From assembly GCA_013399695.1 (NCBI GenBank), contig VXAU01002292.1, positions 682,013 through 746,012 on the forward strand: DNA of 64,000 bases, read 5' to 3'. Below, piece by piece: positions 23,760 to 38,100 of this stretch. The DNA comes from Formicarius rufipectus (lineage: Eukaryota > Chordata > Aves > Passeriformes > Formicariidae). A model generated the notes under the pieces. It was not told the DNA's origin. It did not search any database and saw only the letters and a list, made by a program, of their open reading frames with translations. Positions within the stretch are counted from its first letter, which is position 1. Each line of letters begins with the position of its first letter. The position numbers and the translations under genes are program-made.

Positions 23760-25064
23760 TCTTCAACAAATTCACTTCAGGGAGTGATGATGTGGAAGTT
23801 TTATTTGTTTTTTAATTCCAAATAAGTATTGTTAAAGACAGCAGATGCTCAAACCTTGTATATGTTTAACCCTAACCTTATTATGAGTAATTTGGACATT
23901 TTTGGCACTTCAAGAATGGGAAATCTTTTCCTCATTTGAATGTTTAGTAAACATTTCAGAGATGGTCTAGCTCTAGAGAGTTAGAGGAAGAAAGAACAAA
24001 CTAGCTCTTTTAGCTTCAAATTCCCTATTTATGATTTTTATGAATTCGCAAACCATTGAATATTTATTTACTTTTACTACTGAGAAACAAAAGGCAGAAA
24101 CCTGCAGGCTGGTTATGGCATGAGTAGTCTCTTGTGTTTCTATACCTGATGTAATTTTATTTAAAAACTGAATTTTGCACTGGATTACCTCAAAAACATC
24201 ATCATTTGTTGATGGAAATAATTTAAAATTTTTCCCTGTGAATGATGAATTATTCTTTCACAAGAGATCTAGATTATTTTAATTAATTACTTTAGGCTTT
24301 AAATCTTAAAATTTTTAATTAAGTTACAGGTGAGTTAAGCAGTTCCCTGAGGAGCTTTTACTGTGTTAGCAGTGGAGAAGGGTAGTATTTGCTGCATAAT
24401 TCTCTAATGGGCTATTGTATGTTGTTCCCTTGAACAAGTCTGCTGCTTTGCTTTTGATTTCTGGTCTGTATCCAGGATTTCAGGGATCAACTTGGACAGC
24501 TAGAAGATATCACCAGAAACATATTTTCCTGTGTGCTGTGGAAGAGAAAGATTATGACCCATTGAAATACATTGCTTTGTGAAGCTGTTGAGGAGACCAC
24601 AGAAATTAAAACTAAGTGAGGCACTGATAACTGCATATATGAAAATTTAGTAGACAATGGGCAAAATACAGAGACAGGTTTATTATTTATTATTGTTGTT
24701 AGTTTCATATCCTGATCTCAGGGCATATTCCCCTTGCTTAAACTATATCTCATGTACACATATAACTATATACAATTACAAGAAGGTAACCTAATCATTG
24801 TCTGTGGGAATTGAATCAATGCTCATTTTCCTCTTCTTGAGTATGATTACTTATTGAAGATGTGATACATTTAGGTCATATTTGGCATGTGTTTAAACTG
24901 AGCCTGAGACTGATTTATGAAAAGGAGGGAATAACAAACCTAAATTGTGTTTTCCCATGTGTGATTATTGTAGCCAAAGTGCAATTTATTTTACAGTGTC
25001 TTAAGTTAAAATAAAAGATAAATCCATAAAATAAAGTAGGGTAAAGAGTTCAGCCATTAAATTT

Positions 25065-25082
25065 AAAAAAAAAAAAAAAAAA
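25065..25082. repeat. Poly(A) run of 18
   Basis: Eighteen consecutive A, preceded within 60 bases by two AATAAA-like words (around 25010 and 25031). It may be simple slippage or the tail of an old retroposed transcript; no body of such a copy is recognisable upstream. Confidence 0.8.
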
Positions 25083-28000
25083 GGAAGTTAGCTTTCATCC
25101 TTGTGCCTTTAATTGTGTTAATTACACCTAAGAATTTTTTATGGGGCTAGTTGAAGAGCAGAATCAAGAGGCAGGAGAAACTGCCTTAAGCAAAGACTTT
25201 TTTGTGAGAACATTCTTACAGTGTATTATGGGAGAGATACCACTGAAACAGTCTCTTTTAAAATCCCCATCTGCATACTTTTTAAAAATCTTCATGTTTT
25301 TGTTTTCTTAATAATCTTCCAGAATACAGATTTCAATGCCTGAAGCCAATGGGAGAGAGCAAAATTATCCTGTAATTAAAATTTTATCGTGTATTTTCAT
25401 TTTTTTGAAAGTGGAATGGTAAGTTAGATGAATTCACTTGTTGAATTTGATGTGCTCTCCCAGTGTTCAGTGGTTGGAGTGCTACCCACTCATGCAGGAG
25501 ACTCAGGCTGCATTCTTCATTCCACCCCTGTGAATGTTGGCAAGTCTGTTTTCTGGGCAAATTGTGGCAACTTGGTGTGCACAGCACCATTTAGGAGTAT
25601 GGGTTCAGAACCTGGTAGGAGCACATTGCCCAGGATACCCTGAGTTGTGTTTGTTCTGCTTCCCACTTCATGTGTTGTGGAAATTCCCCTGGGAAGGCAA
25701 AAAAACAAAAGTGCTCTAGCTTGGAACCTCTGTTTACTGGGCTGCAAGAGCTGAAGTATTAACAGAAAAGTTTATGAAAAACTTAAATGTGGATAATTGC
25801 AAGTGATTGGGACTTGACCATGTTGTTGTGCAATTGATATACTTCAGTTTTATTGTGCTTGGTTTTTTTGGGTTTTGTTTGTTTTTAGTTTTTACCATCA
25901 GCTATTGTGAAATCCTTCATTCAAGCCCTACTGGCAGGTAACTTGGAAAATGCTTTACTTTTTCCACTACAAATGATGCAACATTGCTTTAGTTGTTACA
26001 GGTTCAGTATAACTGTAAGTTATAAGTGCAGTTTGGGATGCCAAATAGCAACAATGTTATTTACAGAAATGTTGAAAGTCATAATGCTAAGTAATGGAAA
26101 CTTTTATTTGGCATCCTGTGATACTGGGGAAAAAAAAAAAAGGGACGTGTTTATTTTGTATGTAAAGAAAGGCTGCATGTAACTGATTTATTTTTTGCTT
26201 CATGCACAAGTGGTCCTAACGCATTTTTAGACTGAGGCAGAAAGTAATCTCCAGGTAACAGTGCTCTTTGACTATTTTAAGGATGCATGCCCTATTGATG
26301 GTTTTTAAAGCACAGAATAACGATGACATACCGAGAAGAGGTCTTGCTTGCCTGAGGCAGACGGTCTGAATCCACTAGATGCAAACTTCTGTTTGCTGAT
26401 GGAAGTGTTGAAAAGGTGCTTGGTTTCATTGTTTTGTGGTTGGTTTTTTTGTGTTTGACTTTTTTTTCTCCCCCCAGTAATATTTATCTCTTTTAATTTG
26501 CTATTAATTATACTGCATTCAATTAACAGCTGAAGTATTTCACACAGAATATGAAAAGAAGTGTAAGATCCCCTGGAAAAGAAGTTTGGTGCTCAGGTTT
26601 GATAAAAGTAAGATTCAGTTGATTTCTTGATAATGGCAAGAAGAATGCCAGACAGTTTGGATGATGCGTGCCAAGCCAGGGGCTTTTTAAGCAAAGGAAA
26701 AGGGTCCTGACTGATTTCCTACCAGGTGGGGAATTGGAGAGTTACGACTAAATTATTAGAGAAGAAGTTAATGAGGGAGAAAGGAGTCAAAGAGGCTAAG
26801 AAACCCGCAAATTTCAGAAGGAAAAGGAAGGAATGTATGTTCAGAAGTCAGATTAAAGAGGAGGGTGGAGTGTGTGCATGCTGAGGATTGATCACAGTGA
26901 GGTTGTTTGAGATGCATGAAACTATTCCAGTTTGCATCCAGAGCGTTCCAGTAGTTTCAAGAGGTTTTTGGCTGTACAGTGCTTTTGAAAGCTAAGCACT
27001 ACATGTGCTCTTTTCATCACTTTAAATTGAAACCAACAGAAAGATGTAGTTCAGCGGACAAGCAGCTCCCCTTATGGACAGCAGTTCATGAACTTCATTT
27101 GTCTTACAGTGCATGTCTGTGATGTGCATACACAGTCTGACAGCCTTTTTTCAGCATCAGTGTGTACGTGTCACGTAAAACTGGAAATACTTGGTGTTTT
27201 TAGTGCTAATCTTCAGAGAACATGTGATACATAAAAGAATGCAATGTGACTTTTTTTAATTGAAGAGGTATGTGAATAATATACTAGGAGAGCTACAGGG
27301 AAGAAGAAACTTTACTAATTACAAGTGTGGAAGTGATGGTGGTGTCTGAGCAGGCAAATGACCAAACATTGGTGTGTTGCATGTATATTTTTATGCAGGA
27401 ATAGGAAGTGCTTTCCTAATGAGTTGGGACTTAATGTGATAGATTTCTATTTTGTAGTGAAGTAATTTCAATTTTAGGTTCATGATTTGCTGAGGGATTT
27501 AATACTTCATCTGAAATATTACATTGACTCTTATAATTTGCAATTTGGATCTCTGGAATAGAGGTATTAAAACTCTGCAAAGCTTTTCCTTTGGCAAGGG
27601 AAGTTCTTGGTCATAGTGACCCTTATAAATTTTATTCCTGTTGCCTTAGTTATTGCATTCTTGCTTCTCAATATTCTGGTTCAAAAAAGTTCTATGAAAG
27701 AGGAAAAAATCTGCAGCAAAATGGGAGAGAGCAAGAAAATCCCTAAGATATGTGAATCTCAGTTTCCTGGAGAATAAATGAAAGCTTACTGAAACAGAAT
27801 TATTGTGGAAAATGATGTTTGGGTCCAGCCACTGTATCTGTCGCTGTCAGTGACTCATATAGTCATTGAAGTCCAGAAATAAATCAATCCTATCTTTTTT
27901 CATTACCTAGTTTAGTATCAAGATCATTTATTCTGTATAGGATTAATACATAAGATCAATTTATTATTGCTGTATTATTGTTATTTGAATTTTAATTGCC

Positions 28001-31000
28001 TCTTTTGGGATAAAAACATTTTCAGGTGGAAGAAAAAAATGTCTTTTCACCTACAAGGTGATGACTAATACTTCTGTAAGCTTGTTTTTTTAATGATTCA
28101 GGAGAAACTTGTAGATAAATTGTTTTATTATCTGAAAATCTTTCTAGATATTTTGCATAGTTGTTTCAGAAAGCATGAAAGAAATCTCTTTTGGTTGGCC
28201 ATTAAGTGATACAGGAGGATAGTTTTAACAAGTGGTTTAAGGCTCATTGTGTTGGGTGGAAGATGAGAAATGGGCCCGGGGTATCTTGGATTCTGTTTCA
28301 CGAGCCACTGAGTTTGTCTGATGGCTATTGCTGCTGGAAGGGAGATCACGCTCTTTTCTTTCTTGCTCTTGCCTGTCCCTCCTGTACATTTGCTGTGGTG
28401 TTGGTCTGGTCTTTCTGTGAACTACTGTAACTTGTTAATCCAGGAGAAGAGAAAAACAGGTGTTTTCTTCAGTTTTTGGTTTGTTTTCTGTTATGCCTAT
28501 CTGATTGACTGATATGGAGGCGGTTTGATGTTCATTCTCTTTCAATGCATGATACTTAGGTTCCTTAGTGAGGCTGACTTGTTGTGGAGAAGTGACTACT
28601 TCCCTCTTTGTATTCCTCAGTTCTCTGCTAGTTTTTCCTTTAGCCGAAATGAAAAAAGCTTTAACAGTTCTCAGTTTTTCCCCTTGATTCCAAAATATGG
28701 ATGAATGGCCTTGCATAATTGTAGTTGTCCTTCTTTGCTGTTACTACACATTGGTTTCACTTACTAATATAGTTCTGCAAACAGGCAACAAAGAGTAGTA
28801 TCAAGCCATGAATTCAGCTTTGTGTCTAGATTTTCTGTTTATTCCTTCTCTTCAGGATTGAGTCATTAGGGGAGCACAACTGTTGGCATCTGGCAGGAGC
28901 AATCCTTCTCTGTTTCATGATAATTTCATCTTAATACAGAGTCCAGTGTAGGAAAGGTTGTGTTTGTCTTCTTTGTTCATTTTGTAAGATGAATGTGTCA
29001 AATATGCCTTGAATATTTTAACAACTGGTTTTGTCTTGACCATAAAAAGAGAACATTACAGATGTATTTTCCTTTTAAAGACAGTCAAGATCATGATCAG
29101 TTTACCTATATGTTGTCTGAAATTTAATTTTCCTTAGGAACTAAATGTATTTCGGTGCTCTTTTTTAAAAATCTTCTGTGAAGAATCTCAGATAAGCTGA
29201 GATGAGAATGGCTGCCCTCCCAGGCAGGGTAAGTGGGATGCTTAAAATCTTCCAGCTGTTTGTCAGATACTTAACTCTCTGCTCTGAAACTGCTGTACCA
29301 TCTGTCTAGCTAAAAAAGGTGAACTGAGCAAGGAGAAAAATATCTTTCCAATTCAGATGAGTCTGCTGCATCCTGTGAGATAATCAAGTCACAGATGATT
29401 ATGGGAACAGTGAATTCTAAATTTTACAGGAATAGCTTCATAAAGACCACGAAAGATGACATTGGAATGCATTCAGCTTCTGAGTATCTCAAGGGAGAAA
29501 CATCACACCATCCTAAGTTTAAAGTCATTTTCTCTGCCATGTGGGTTTGTTATTCAGACTTGGATGTAGATAAGAAGTTTTGTTTCTTCACTTAAGTGTG
29601 TAATTTTATTTAAATTACTGATGTTATCCATCCATTATTTTCATATTTATTACAAAAGCCTAATATTTGTTGATTAAAGATTTTGTTTTCCCTGAAATTT
29701 CTGAGGACAGGGTAAATTTTATAGGTTTGAAATGGTCAATATGATTAAAACATGAGTTCTACAGAGTACAATTCAATGAGGAGGAAATGAATGCAGTGTA
29801 AAAGGCCTCCGACAGGAAAAATATGAAAGAAATTACCTGGTCCCTAGTGCCATCTGCAGGATTGCCACTAGAACAGGCAGAGAAGGTAGAGGAACAGAAA
29901 GGTGGGTGGCAGTTTGCAGTGTTGGATGAGAAAACAAAGTGGCACCTCCAAGAAAACCTGAGAAAATACAGTTTCTTTGTCATGCCGAGTTACACAACAA
30001 TGTATGTGTCACTTTGTTTTCAGCTTGTGAGCAGCATCAGGTTTGTTGGGAATACACCGTGTCATGGGGTTTCTACATATATTTTGTTTTCTGCTTCTGC
30101 AGTGGCAGGTGGCTTAACCAAGCTTTCTTTCTTTACTTTTCTTGAAAGAAATATCAGTTATGTAGATAATTCCACTGTGAACCATTTTTGGGATAACTGG
30201 CCCTTTGGATGTGGTTTGTTTTTGAAAGCTGTGTCCTCAGAGGGGAGTAATGGACCCTAAATATTTTCCTAATATTCCTTCCATAGTCATTTATGTAAAG
30301 GTACATACCAGAAATAATGATGTGGATCTGCAGCCCCCCTGCCATGTCTGGTTTTGTGGTATTAGAAAGGAATTCTTTTCTCCAAAGACCAGTAGGCAAG
30401 CTGACTGTAGACATGTGTGGTGGAAGTAGGCAAATAATGTATACATGAAAGTATATAAGTACCAACCAAGAAAAATCAAAGTTGGGGTTTTGAGAAAGAG
30501 AGAGTGAAAGCTGAAACCAAATGTGGGTAAGATGGGGGTGATAATGGTGATGGTATCTGGAAAGTTGCCGTACATACCTGCTGTTTGGCATGTGGCATTG
30601 TTGGGAGCATTCTCGTCTGCTCTGCAAGAGCTTAACATTCACAAAGAATATTTTCTCTTGCCTCTCCCTGATGGGGCAACTCTCCCTTGTCGGAGGCTGA
30701 CCTGACCTCAGTTACCTATCCATCACTTTTCTCCTGACTATTGTAATGTGATACTCCTGTACACAAAGCTTGCAGTTCCTCTGAAGCTCCAGCTGTTTTA
30801 GGGTCTTGTCGTGTGTTGGCAGCAGTGGCTGCCACAGGGTGAATCTAATCTTTCTTTCCATGTTGACTTTCTGCAAAACAGCAAGCTAAGGTATCTGTCC
30901 TTAATCTTCAGAGTGCTTGCTGTTTGGCGTTCAGCATGTGTAACTGTGCTTTCTGAAATAATGGAGCCATTTGGAGTTAAAATCTTACGTAGCAGAACGT

Positions 31001-34000
31001 TCTCCAGGATGGGTCTCTCACCAGAGAGGTAGGTGGGTCCCTTTGGGTTTAAGGACCTCTTAAACTTACATTAGCAGTTTTCTGGTAGGTATCTGTTGTG
31101 CATAGAAAGTTAATAATGTAAACTTCTGGAGTATTGTGGACTTGGGAACAGAAACATCAGCCTGTGTGTTTACATGTCCATCAGGAGCTAGTTTTTACTA
31201 TATCAGTGTCTGTATCAGAGCTCGTTGCTGTGGACAACCTTTATAATGAGCATAGGGAAATGAATGCTTCAGAAAGCCTCCTGTGCTGTGTTACTAAAGT
31301 AAGTTTGATGGCTGTCTTTTTGAGGAGCTATGCAGCAGGGCATTTCAGGTCTGCATGTGTCACTAGTGAAGCTCTGAAGTTCAGCAGTCATTTTATTTGA
31401 ATGAGTCTTTGGATCAGTGTAGGGAAGTGAATAAGTGAGGGTAATACCAGAAGTGCATTGAGGAGTCTGTTACAGCAGAAGTGGAGATCAGACATGTGAT
31501 AATCTTGTGAGAACCTGAATTGAGAGATTCTCTATTTACTTAAAAAAAGAAGATTTTTTTTTTGCCCCAGATATATGCACCACCAGAGAAGGGGCACCAA
31601 GACTTGCACAACAGAAGCTGGGTTAGTCAAGTGGCTTCAGCACTGAAAGAGTATCTTCACAGGCTGTTCTGATGATAAAAAGCCAGAAAGAAGTACTGTA
31701 CTTCTTTGTACATTACTTACTTGGTAAGCTTTCACTTGTTTAAAAAAAATAAAAAAATTGTAGTAGAACTGTTATTTGCATGTCACTGAAAAATTATGCG
31801 CCTCTGGCCTGATTAATCTATAGTTCAGAATTCTAAGAATTCTGGAATTCTGGATCAGTTCTTTTGCCTGGACGAGACTAAAACTGAAGTTCTGAAGTTA
31901 ATTATTGCTCCTACAAGAGGAGGGAAGTAAACAGATAGAAATCTTAGTTGTTTTGTACGTGCATAGTCTTTGTCAAGGTACGCATTAAAGTAGTAGACTG
32001 TTGGCCTTGAGTTCTCCAAGGAATGCCTTTTATTCTGTCTTTTTTTTCTGTTAAGAATAAAATGTGTCAGTATTTCTTTGCTATTGCTTATTAGACTTGT
32101 TCTCCAAAATGGGAGAAAAGAACTTTCAAGGCAGTTTTAGTATAGATAAAATAGAGAGCTGGTCTTTAATGAAAGTGCTTTCAGGTGCTATGCAATACAT
32201 AGGTGCACACCCAGTATAGGGTTCTTACAAATTTATGAACCCTAATTACCGTATCTAATGGCTACATCCAACCCGAAAACTTTTATGCCCTTAGTACCAC
32301 TCTCAGAACTGCCCTGTTCGAGCAAAGGTTCTGGATCTCCTGTCTTGCTTTGACTGCAATCATATCTTCCACGTGCATGTGTCCCAAAGATGATGTCCTT
32401 GCTGAAATCTTGTTCGTCGAAAAGACTGTTAAACAGAATTTCAAGAATGTGGAAAAAAACCTGTGAGAAAGAGGTTTAGAAACTCTTAGCTGCTAACCTT
32501 AAGAGTTAGAAACTGTACAGCTAAATTAAAATCTACAAACATATTAAGTATTAAAATCCAGAAATATATAAAAATCTTAAGGTATCAGAATAAATAGGAA
32601 TCCTAAACAGTTTGAGATCAAAGGAACAGTTTGGGCATAGCAGGAGTTTCATTGTTTAAGGGTATATGTACTGTTCTTTGGCTGAACATGTGTGTATATA
32701 AGTTCTCTCTCAATTTATTTCCAAGAACTTGTGGAGAAGAGAGTAATTTCATTAGACAAGTTCTTGCAATGAAAACATATGTACTTTTGGCCCAAGTTCT
32801 CCTCTAATCTAAATTATTTTCTTCAGAAAGAATTTTCCTGTGAATGCACACTGAAAGCAAGGTTAACATGAACGTAAAAGCAGATGCCAAAGTTGATCCT
32901 TGATTAGAAGGGCTTTCCTAGCTCTTTTAACTGACGTGATTACTCCCTCACAATGACACGATGGGGAAGGTTTTCAGTGCAGCCTGCAAGAGTGCAACAG
33001 CGAGTCCCTGTTCACAATGGGAATGCTGTAGTTAAATCCTCACACATGGTGCTGAATGTCTGTCACATCATGTCAGTTATTAACGTGTGAACCTACTGGG
33101 CAAAGTACGAGAAATTCAGAGGGTTGCTGTAGACATTATTATGACCAATTACAAGTTTTGAAAGTGAGCTGTACATGTATAGTCATTACTCCTTCTGGGC
33201 TGTGCTTGGTTTGCAGTGAATGAAGTGACATTTAAAAAGATGCATACAATAGGATGCTTATGTAGCAGCTTAAATAGTCAACATTTTAAAGTTTTAATTC
33301 TAAAGGAAGAACATAGAGGGAGAGAGGAGGTTTTTTTTTTCTTTAACTCTTCTAGTATGACAGAAAAGAAATTATTATTCTTTTCATGGTTTTGGAGGAG
33401 ACTACCTGGATTGTGAAAACTTTGATTTCAGGGGTTTGGTTTGATCTCCTAGGTTTTTTGAGTCTTTATTGCCCTCTTTGTCATATCTTGTAAAAGAAAG
33501 AACTAACTAGCTTAAGTACTTTTAATTTTATTTTTTTTTTAGTTGTTATTTTAACTCGATTTATGTCTGCAGGAATCCTCCTCCTAGTGAAAGTTCAAAA
33601 GTGAATTTGTTTTCCTAGTGTAGGGCCACACTTCTGACAAAGCTTTCACTCAGATAAAGAGAGTGCACGAACCATAAATTTGGAAGATTGCTCTGTGGCC
33701 AGGAGTCAAGAAAACCCTGGAGCCAAAGAGACAGGGAACTTTATATGTGTGGATTCCTAGTTAAAATGTAAATTAAGGCACTCCCATTTCCTTTTACTTT
33801 CTCTGGAATCCTTTGTGAGACCCTGTACTGCAGAATTGTGGCCTGATGAGGTGGTGTTTTGCTCCGTTTTTGTAAAAAGAGGTGTGTCATTTGAAAGAAG
33901 GAATCTACTCCCTTAGGACGCTTTTTAGTCCTCACTTTTTTTCTCTTGTCCCATTCTTTCTTTGCTTCTTTTTGCAGCACCTTTCTGTTTTTTAACAGTT

Positions 34001-35077
34001 GCCTGTTAAGAAAGTTTCTGCAACAACTTTCCAAAAGCAAACAATGATGAGGTCTCACCAGGAGCAGAGATTTTCTTGGTTGTGGACTACTGTGCTTTTC
34101 TTGGGACCTCCAAAGACATATATGGATCCGTGTAGATTAAAACACTTATAAAATGGACATTTGAATCTGGTAGAGTTGAAGTATGTTCTCTCCAAGAACT
34201 GTATCTTTCCAAGCTGTGAAGAAATTATTTGCAGTTTGTATTTGGATGCAGGTTGTAGGAATATCTCACTTGAAATGGTAACCTACACTTACAAAAGCAG
34301 TGTCATTTTTGTGTCCAATCCAACCATGAAGTTAATTTAAGTGCTACATATATAAAAAGAAGTGGGCAGACGTTAAACAGACTCCCAGTGGCCCTTAGAG
34401 TGAAAATTCTGTAAATTTTTTCGTCGTTTTAGCATGTATTTAGCTGCACAGTACTGACCTTTTTTAAAGGACCAGAAAAGCAAAACCACGTCCTAAATTT
34501 CAGGTAGTATCCATTGTATTGCAAGTGGTAGAGTACTGTAACTGTACCTTATCTCAACACATGTGATTGAGTTTTAAAACCAGAATTGTTTATAAAGGCT
34601 GTGCAGTAAGGTTACTGCTCATTAGATGATCTGTGAATGCTGAATAATGTACATTCACATAGCCCAAAGCAAATGCAAAATAATGCAATGTAGGTTGACC
34701 TTTTCTCATTGTAGGTTAACCTGATTCTAATTATCCTGAGTTTGCCTCAGGCTAAAAGTGGACAGGAATCACAGTTTGGTTGAGTAGTAACTTTTTAACT
34801 CTTAATAACTTGCTTTTGTGTTTACATCCTGGGCTACTAGGGGGGAGTCAAGGAACTGGAGGTAGAGAAAAGGAGGACAAACCAAAAGTGCTTTTAGCAG
34901 CAGTGGGAGTCACCTGCTATAAATCTTAATTGAAGTTCAGTCCTGAACATCTGCTGAATGTTGTGCAGAGCCTTCAGTAACTTACAGTTCATACACCTTT
35001 AGGACCGATCCTCAAAATAAAAAAAGGTCTGTAACTTTGCATCAGCATCAATGAGGTTTTCTTCTAGTGAGTGATCT

Positions 35078-35151
35078 GGGTTTTGGTTTGGTGTTTTGGG
35101 GAGTTTTTTTGGTTGGTTTGGTGGGATTTTTTTTGTTTGTTTGTTTTTTTC
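35078..35151. repeat. G/T-rich low-complexity tract
   Basis: Nearly pure G and T on the + strand with GGTTTTGG and TTTGTTTGTTTG words. Same composition class as 41774-41945. Confidence 0.9.
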
Positions 35152-38100
35152 TCCTGTTTGACACTGTGAGAAAAGGAAGCTGAGTTGTAAATGTGTAAAC
35201 TTACAAGAGTGTCTAAAGTGAAGATCTGAAATTTTAATTTTATTTTTTTTTTTTGGTATTGGGCAAACTACACATTGTGTCACATCTATTTCTTTAATGT
35301 GTGTAATTTTTATTAATAAATATGAAAGTGTGTAATTTCATAAGTCTGTTTTCTTCATTGACTTGAAATATGGTCACTGAATTGTGGATTCAGTGTTCCA
35401 GGATGGAAGTCTAGAACAAAGAAATGCCAGTTTTGAGACATTTGTGTTTTCTGTGGTCTGAAAATTCATAAATTTGTTACTTAGCTCTGAGAGTACTCTA
35501 AATAGGGTTAAGAAGTGAACTCTCAGTGGTGTGCTGAGATAGCTGTTTTGGCAACACGCTTTTGGAACTTTCCCTTTCAAAATGTGAGTAGGAGCTTTTT
35601 TCTTTTTTTTGACTGGTATGTGCTTTTCTTGTTGTTTCTGCAGTAAGAGGTCATCACAGCTTGAGATATGAGTTGAAAAATTTGTAGCTCATACTGTCAA
35701 GTCACATCCAGAAGTCTGTGCAAATTTTTGAAGTTCATTTTTGAGGCAGTGTAGCTGAAAAGCATGAGTTTCGCTACTTCATTGCAATTAACATGTAAGG
35801 TAATGAAACTAAGAATTATACAGCTATATTCTAAATTGGCAAAATGGCATACAACTCAGCACAAGATTTGGTTTCACAAGTTATTTAAAAATTCACTGTG
35901 TAAACCTTTAAAACCCACACTTACAGATAGCTTAGTTCAGCTTGTGATGGTATGTGCCAGGTATTCTCAGTGTGTTTATGCCTTTGAGTGTGGTTCAAAA
36001 TCTCCAACACTTCAGTCTAGTTTTTGTAGCTAGGAATAAATACACCAAATAAACAGCCTCCAAATGGGAATGGCTTTATGCCATAGCTTTTCATGTAGCA
36101 GTAGCAAAATGAAAAAATGAAGTAAGGAAGTTTGGACTGATAACTGAACTTCAAAACTGTGTCAGCAAGTTTGCCATGAATTATTTGAAAATCCATGTAT
36201 CTCTGGACATACGAGACTTTTCGTCACATGATATGCATGATTTAATGCTACACTTGCCATGTGTGCAGCAGCTACAATGTCCCTGTGGAATTGTTGAAAA
36301 GATTCAGAAAAACATTCTTGCTTTATTTTGAAGAAACAGTAGTCTTCTCCCCCCACCCCTTGTTAATATTACGGCTAGCATCCCATCGATGGTATCCTGT
36401 TCTTGACTTTGCTTTGAAAAAATAGTTTTGGCCTAGAAAATGACCAGTTTTACCCTGAAGAAATAACACTTCTGTAAAAGTATAAGTGAAGTCTGAATTA
36501 CAGTACACTTGCAGTTCTGATGCAAGTTTTTGTTTTTTTCCTGTTAACTCAAAAAACCCACCAGCTTTCTGTTTTCATCTGAAACAACTTTACTTGAAAG
36601 TATTTTCAAACCTCTTGGGGCTTACATAGGGTCTTATAGCTGAAGAAGCAGCAGTGTAAGCCCATACCCTGCTATTTCTGATAATAATTTTGAGCTAAAT
36701 TCTGCTCATTGTTTTTGAGATCAGGAAAGATTTCTGTTGTACTTTACAACTGACATAGCAGTGTACAGTACATTACTAATACACAGTATTTTGCCTTTGT
36801 CCTAGGAGACAGAAGGATTAGCTTTCCATTATTTAAATAAAAACTGCCCTATTCACAACCCACTGTCCCTACATAAGGCTAAAACACTGGACTGTGTGCA
36901 TGTTTTGGTGGTGATGGATTTTTAGTGGGTTTTAATAGGAACCTGCGTAGCAATGGTGCCCTATCTATGCACAGCAGTTGACTAGCATAGCTATAGCATA
37001 AGAAGCTATTCTGGAGCAGGGTGTAGAGTCTCTTACAGAACAGAAGAAGTTGTATTCCAGAACAATTGTAGTTCTTTCTGAACAGTGGGCTTATGTAAAA
37101 TTGCTCTGTTAAGTGGTGTTGGCCTAAAGCTGTGGACATGAGTGGTTTAAAGACTCATAGCTGTCATCCCCAAGCAGCATCTTGTGCACAACATCTTGCT
37201 TATGTGATTCTTCACAGCCCTTGGAAAGGAAAAGTCAGAACTGATGCTGCTACTGCTATACTGACATGGAGAGCAAGTTACTGTGATAACACTTTGCAGA
37301 CCAACTTGCTGAACATTTTTCTTGGGTCAGCAAATGTTTTGTGTCACTGCTCTCTAGCTATTGGGGATAAACATCTTTCAATTTGCTCCATTTTCTTGTA
37401 GGAGAAAACAGTTGGCCTTTTTTTTTTTTTCAGTTGATGCTTGGTGATACTCGGGATGTGGTGTGTAGTTCCCTACACCTTAGTGTATTTATCCTTTCTG
37501 CAGATGCTCTGGTATAAGAAGCCTTGATGAATGGTGGATTCTGTGAATAGGGTTCGGGAGGAAAGCAAGGAAAGACAGTAGAACATCAGCTGTGCCTTCT
37601 AGCAGGGGATGTTTTGGTCTCCCTTGAAAAAAATGTATTTGCCTGACTCTTGAACGGTGTGGATGGTGACATCCCACATGTCACCAATAGAGCTTAAGAA
37701 CACACTTGACTGCAGCCTATCTCTAAAATTTTAATTATTTTGCACAGAAATGGGATTGCTGATCACTGATCTGCAGTAGCATGTAACATTAGCCAGCATC
37801 CTTTGATATTCATAACTCCTGGTTTTAGATTAAGGCACTTTTCTAAAGGCATTCAAAATGATTGGCTAGGAAATCATGTGAGAGCTCAGTGGCCATGCTG
37901 CTTATATCTCTGCATAACTTTGTGAAGGATTATTCAGCTTGCTTGTGGTGGTATGGCAGGAGTGAATGACCAGCACTGTGGTGGTTTTGATCCTCTTTCT
38001 TCAACAGAACCCAGTACAAATGATGTAAAGACAGTTATTCCCCTGTATTTGGCACCCCAAGGATATCTTCCGAGCTCTTCCAGAATATTCTGCTTCTTGG

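Noticed and set aside
25009..25082. Possible processed pseudogene tail (AATAAA words followed by A18)
   Set aside because: No recognisable transcript body upstream, and CR1-driven genomes make few such copies; simple A-slippage is enough.
29823..30260. 145-codon open frame in intron 1 with a fairly polar N-terminal half
   Set aside because: Not recognised, no flanking splice context that makes sense, and length within chance expectation for the window.
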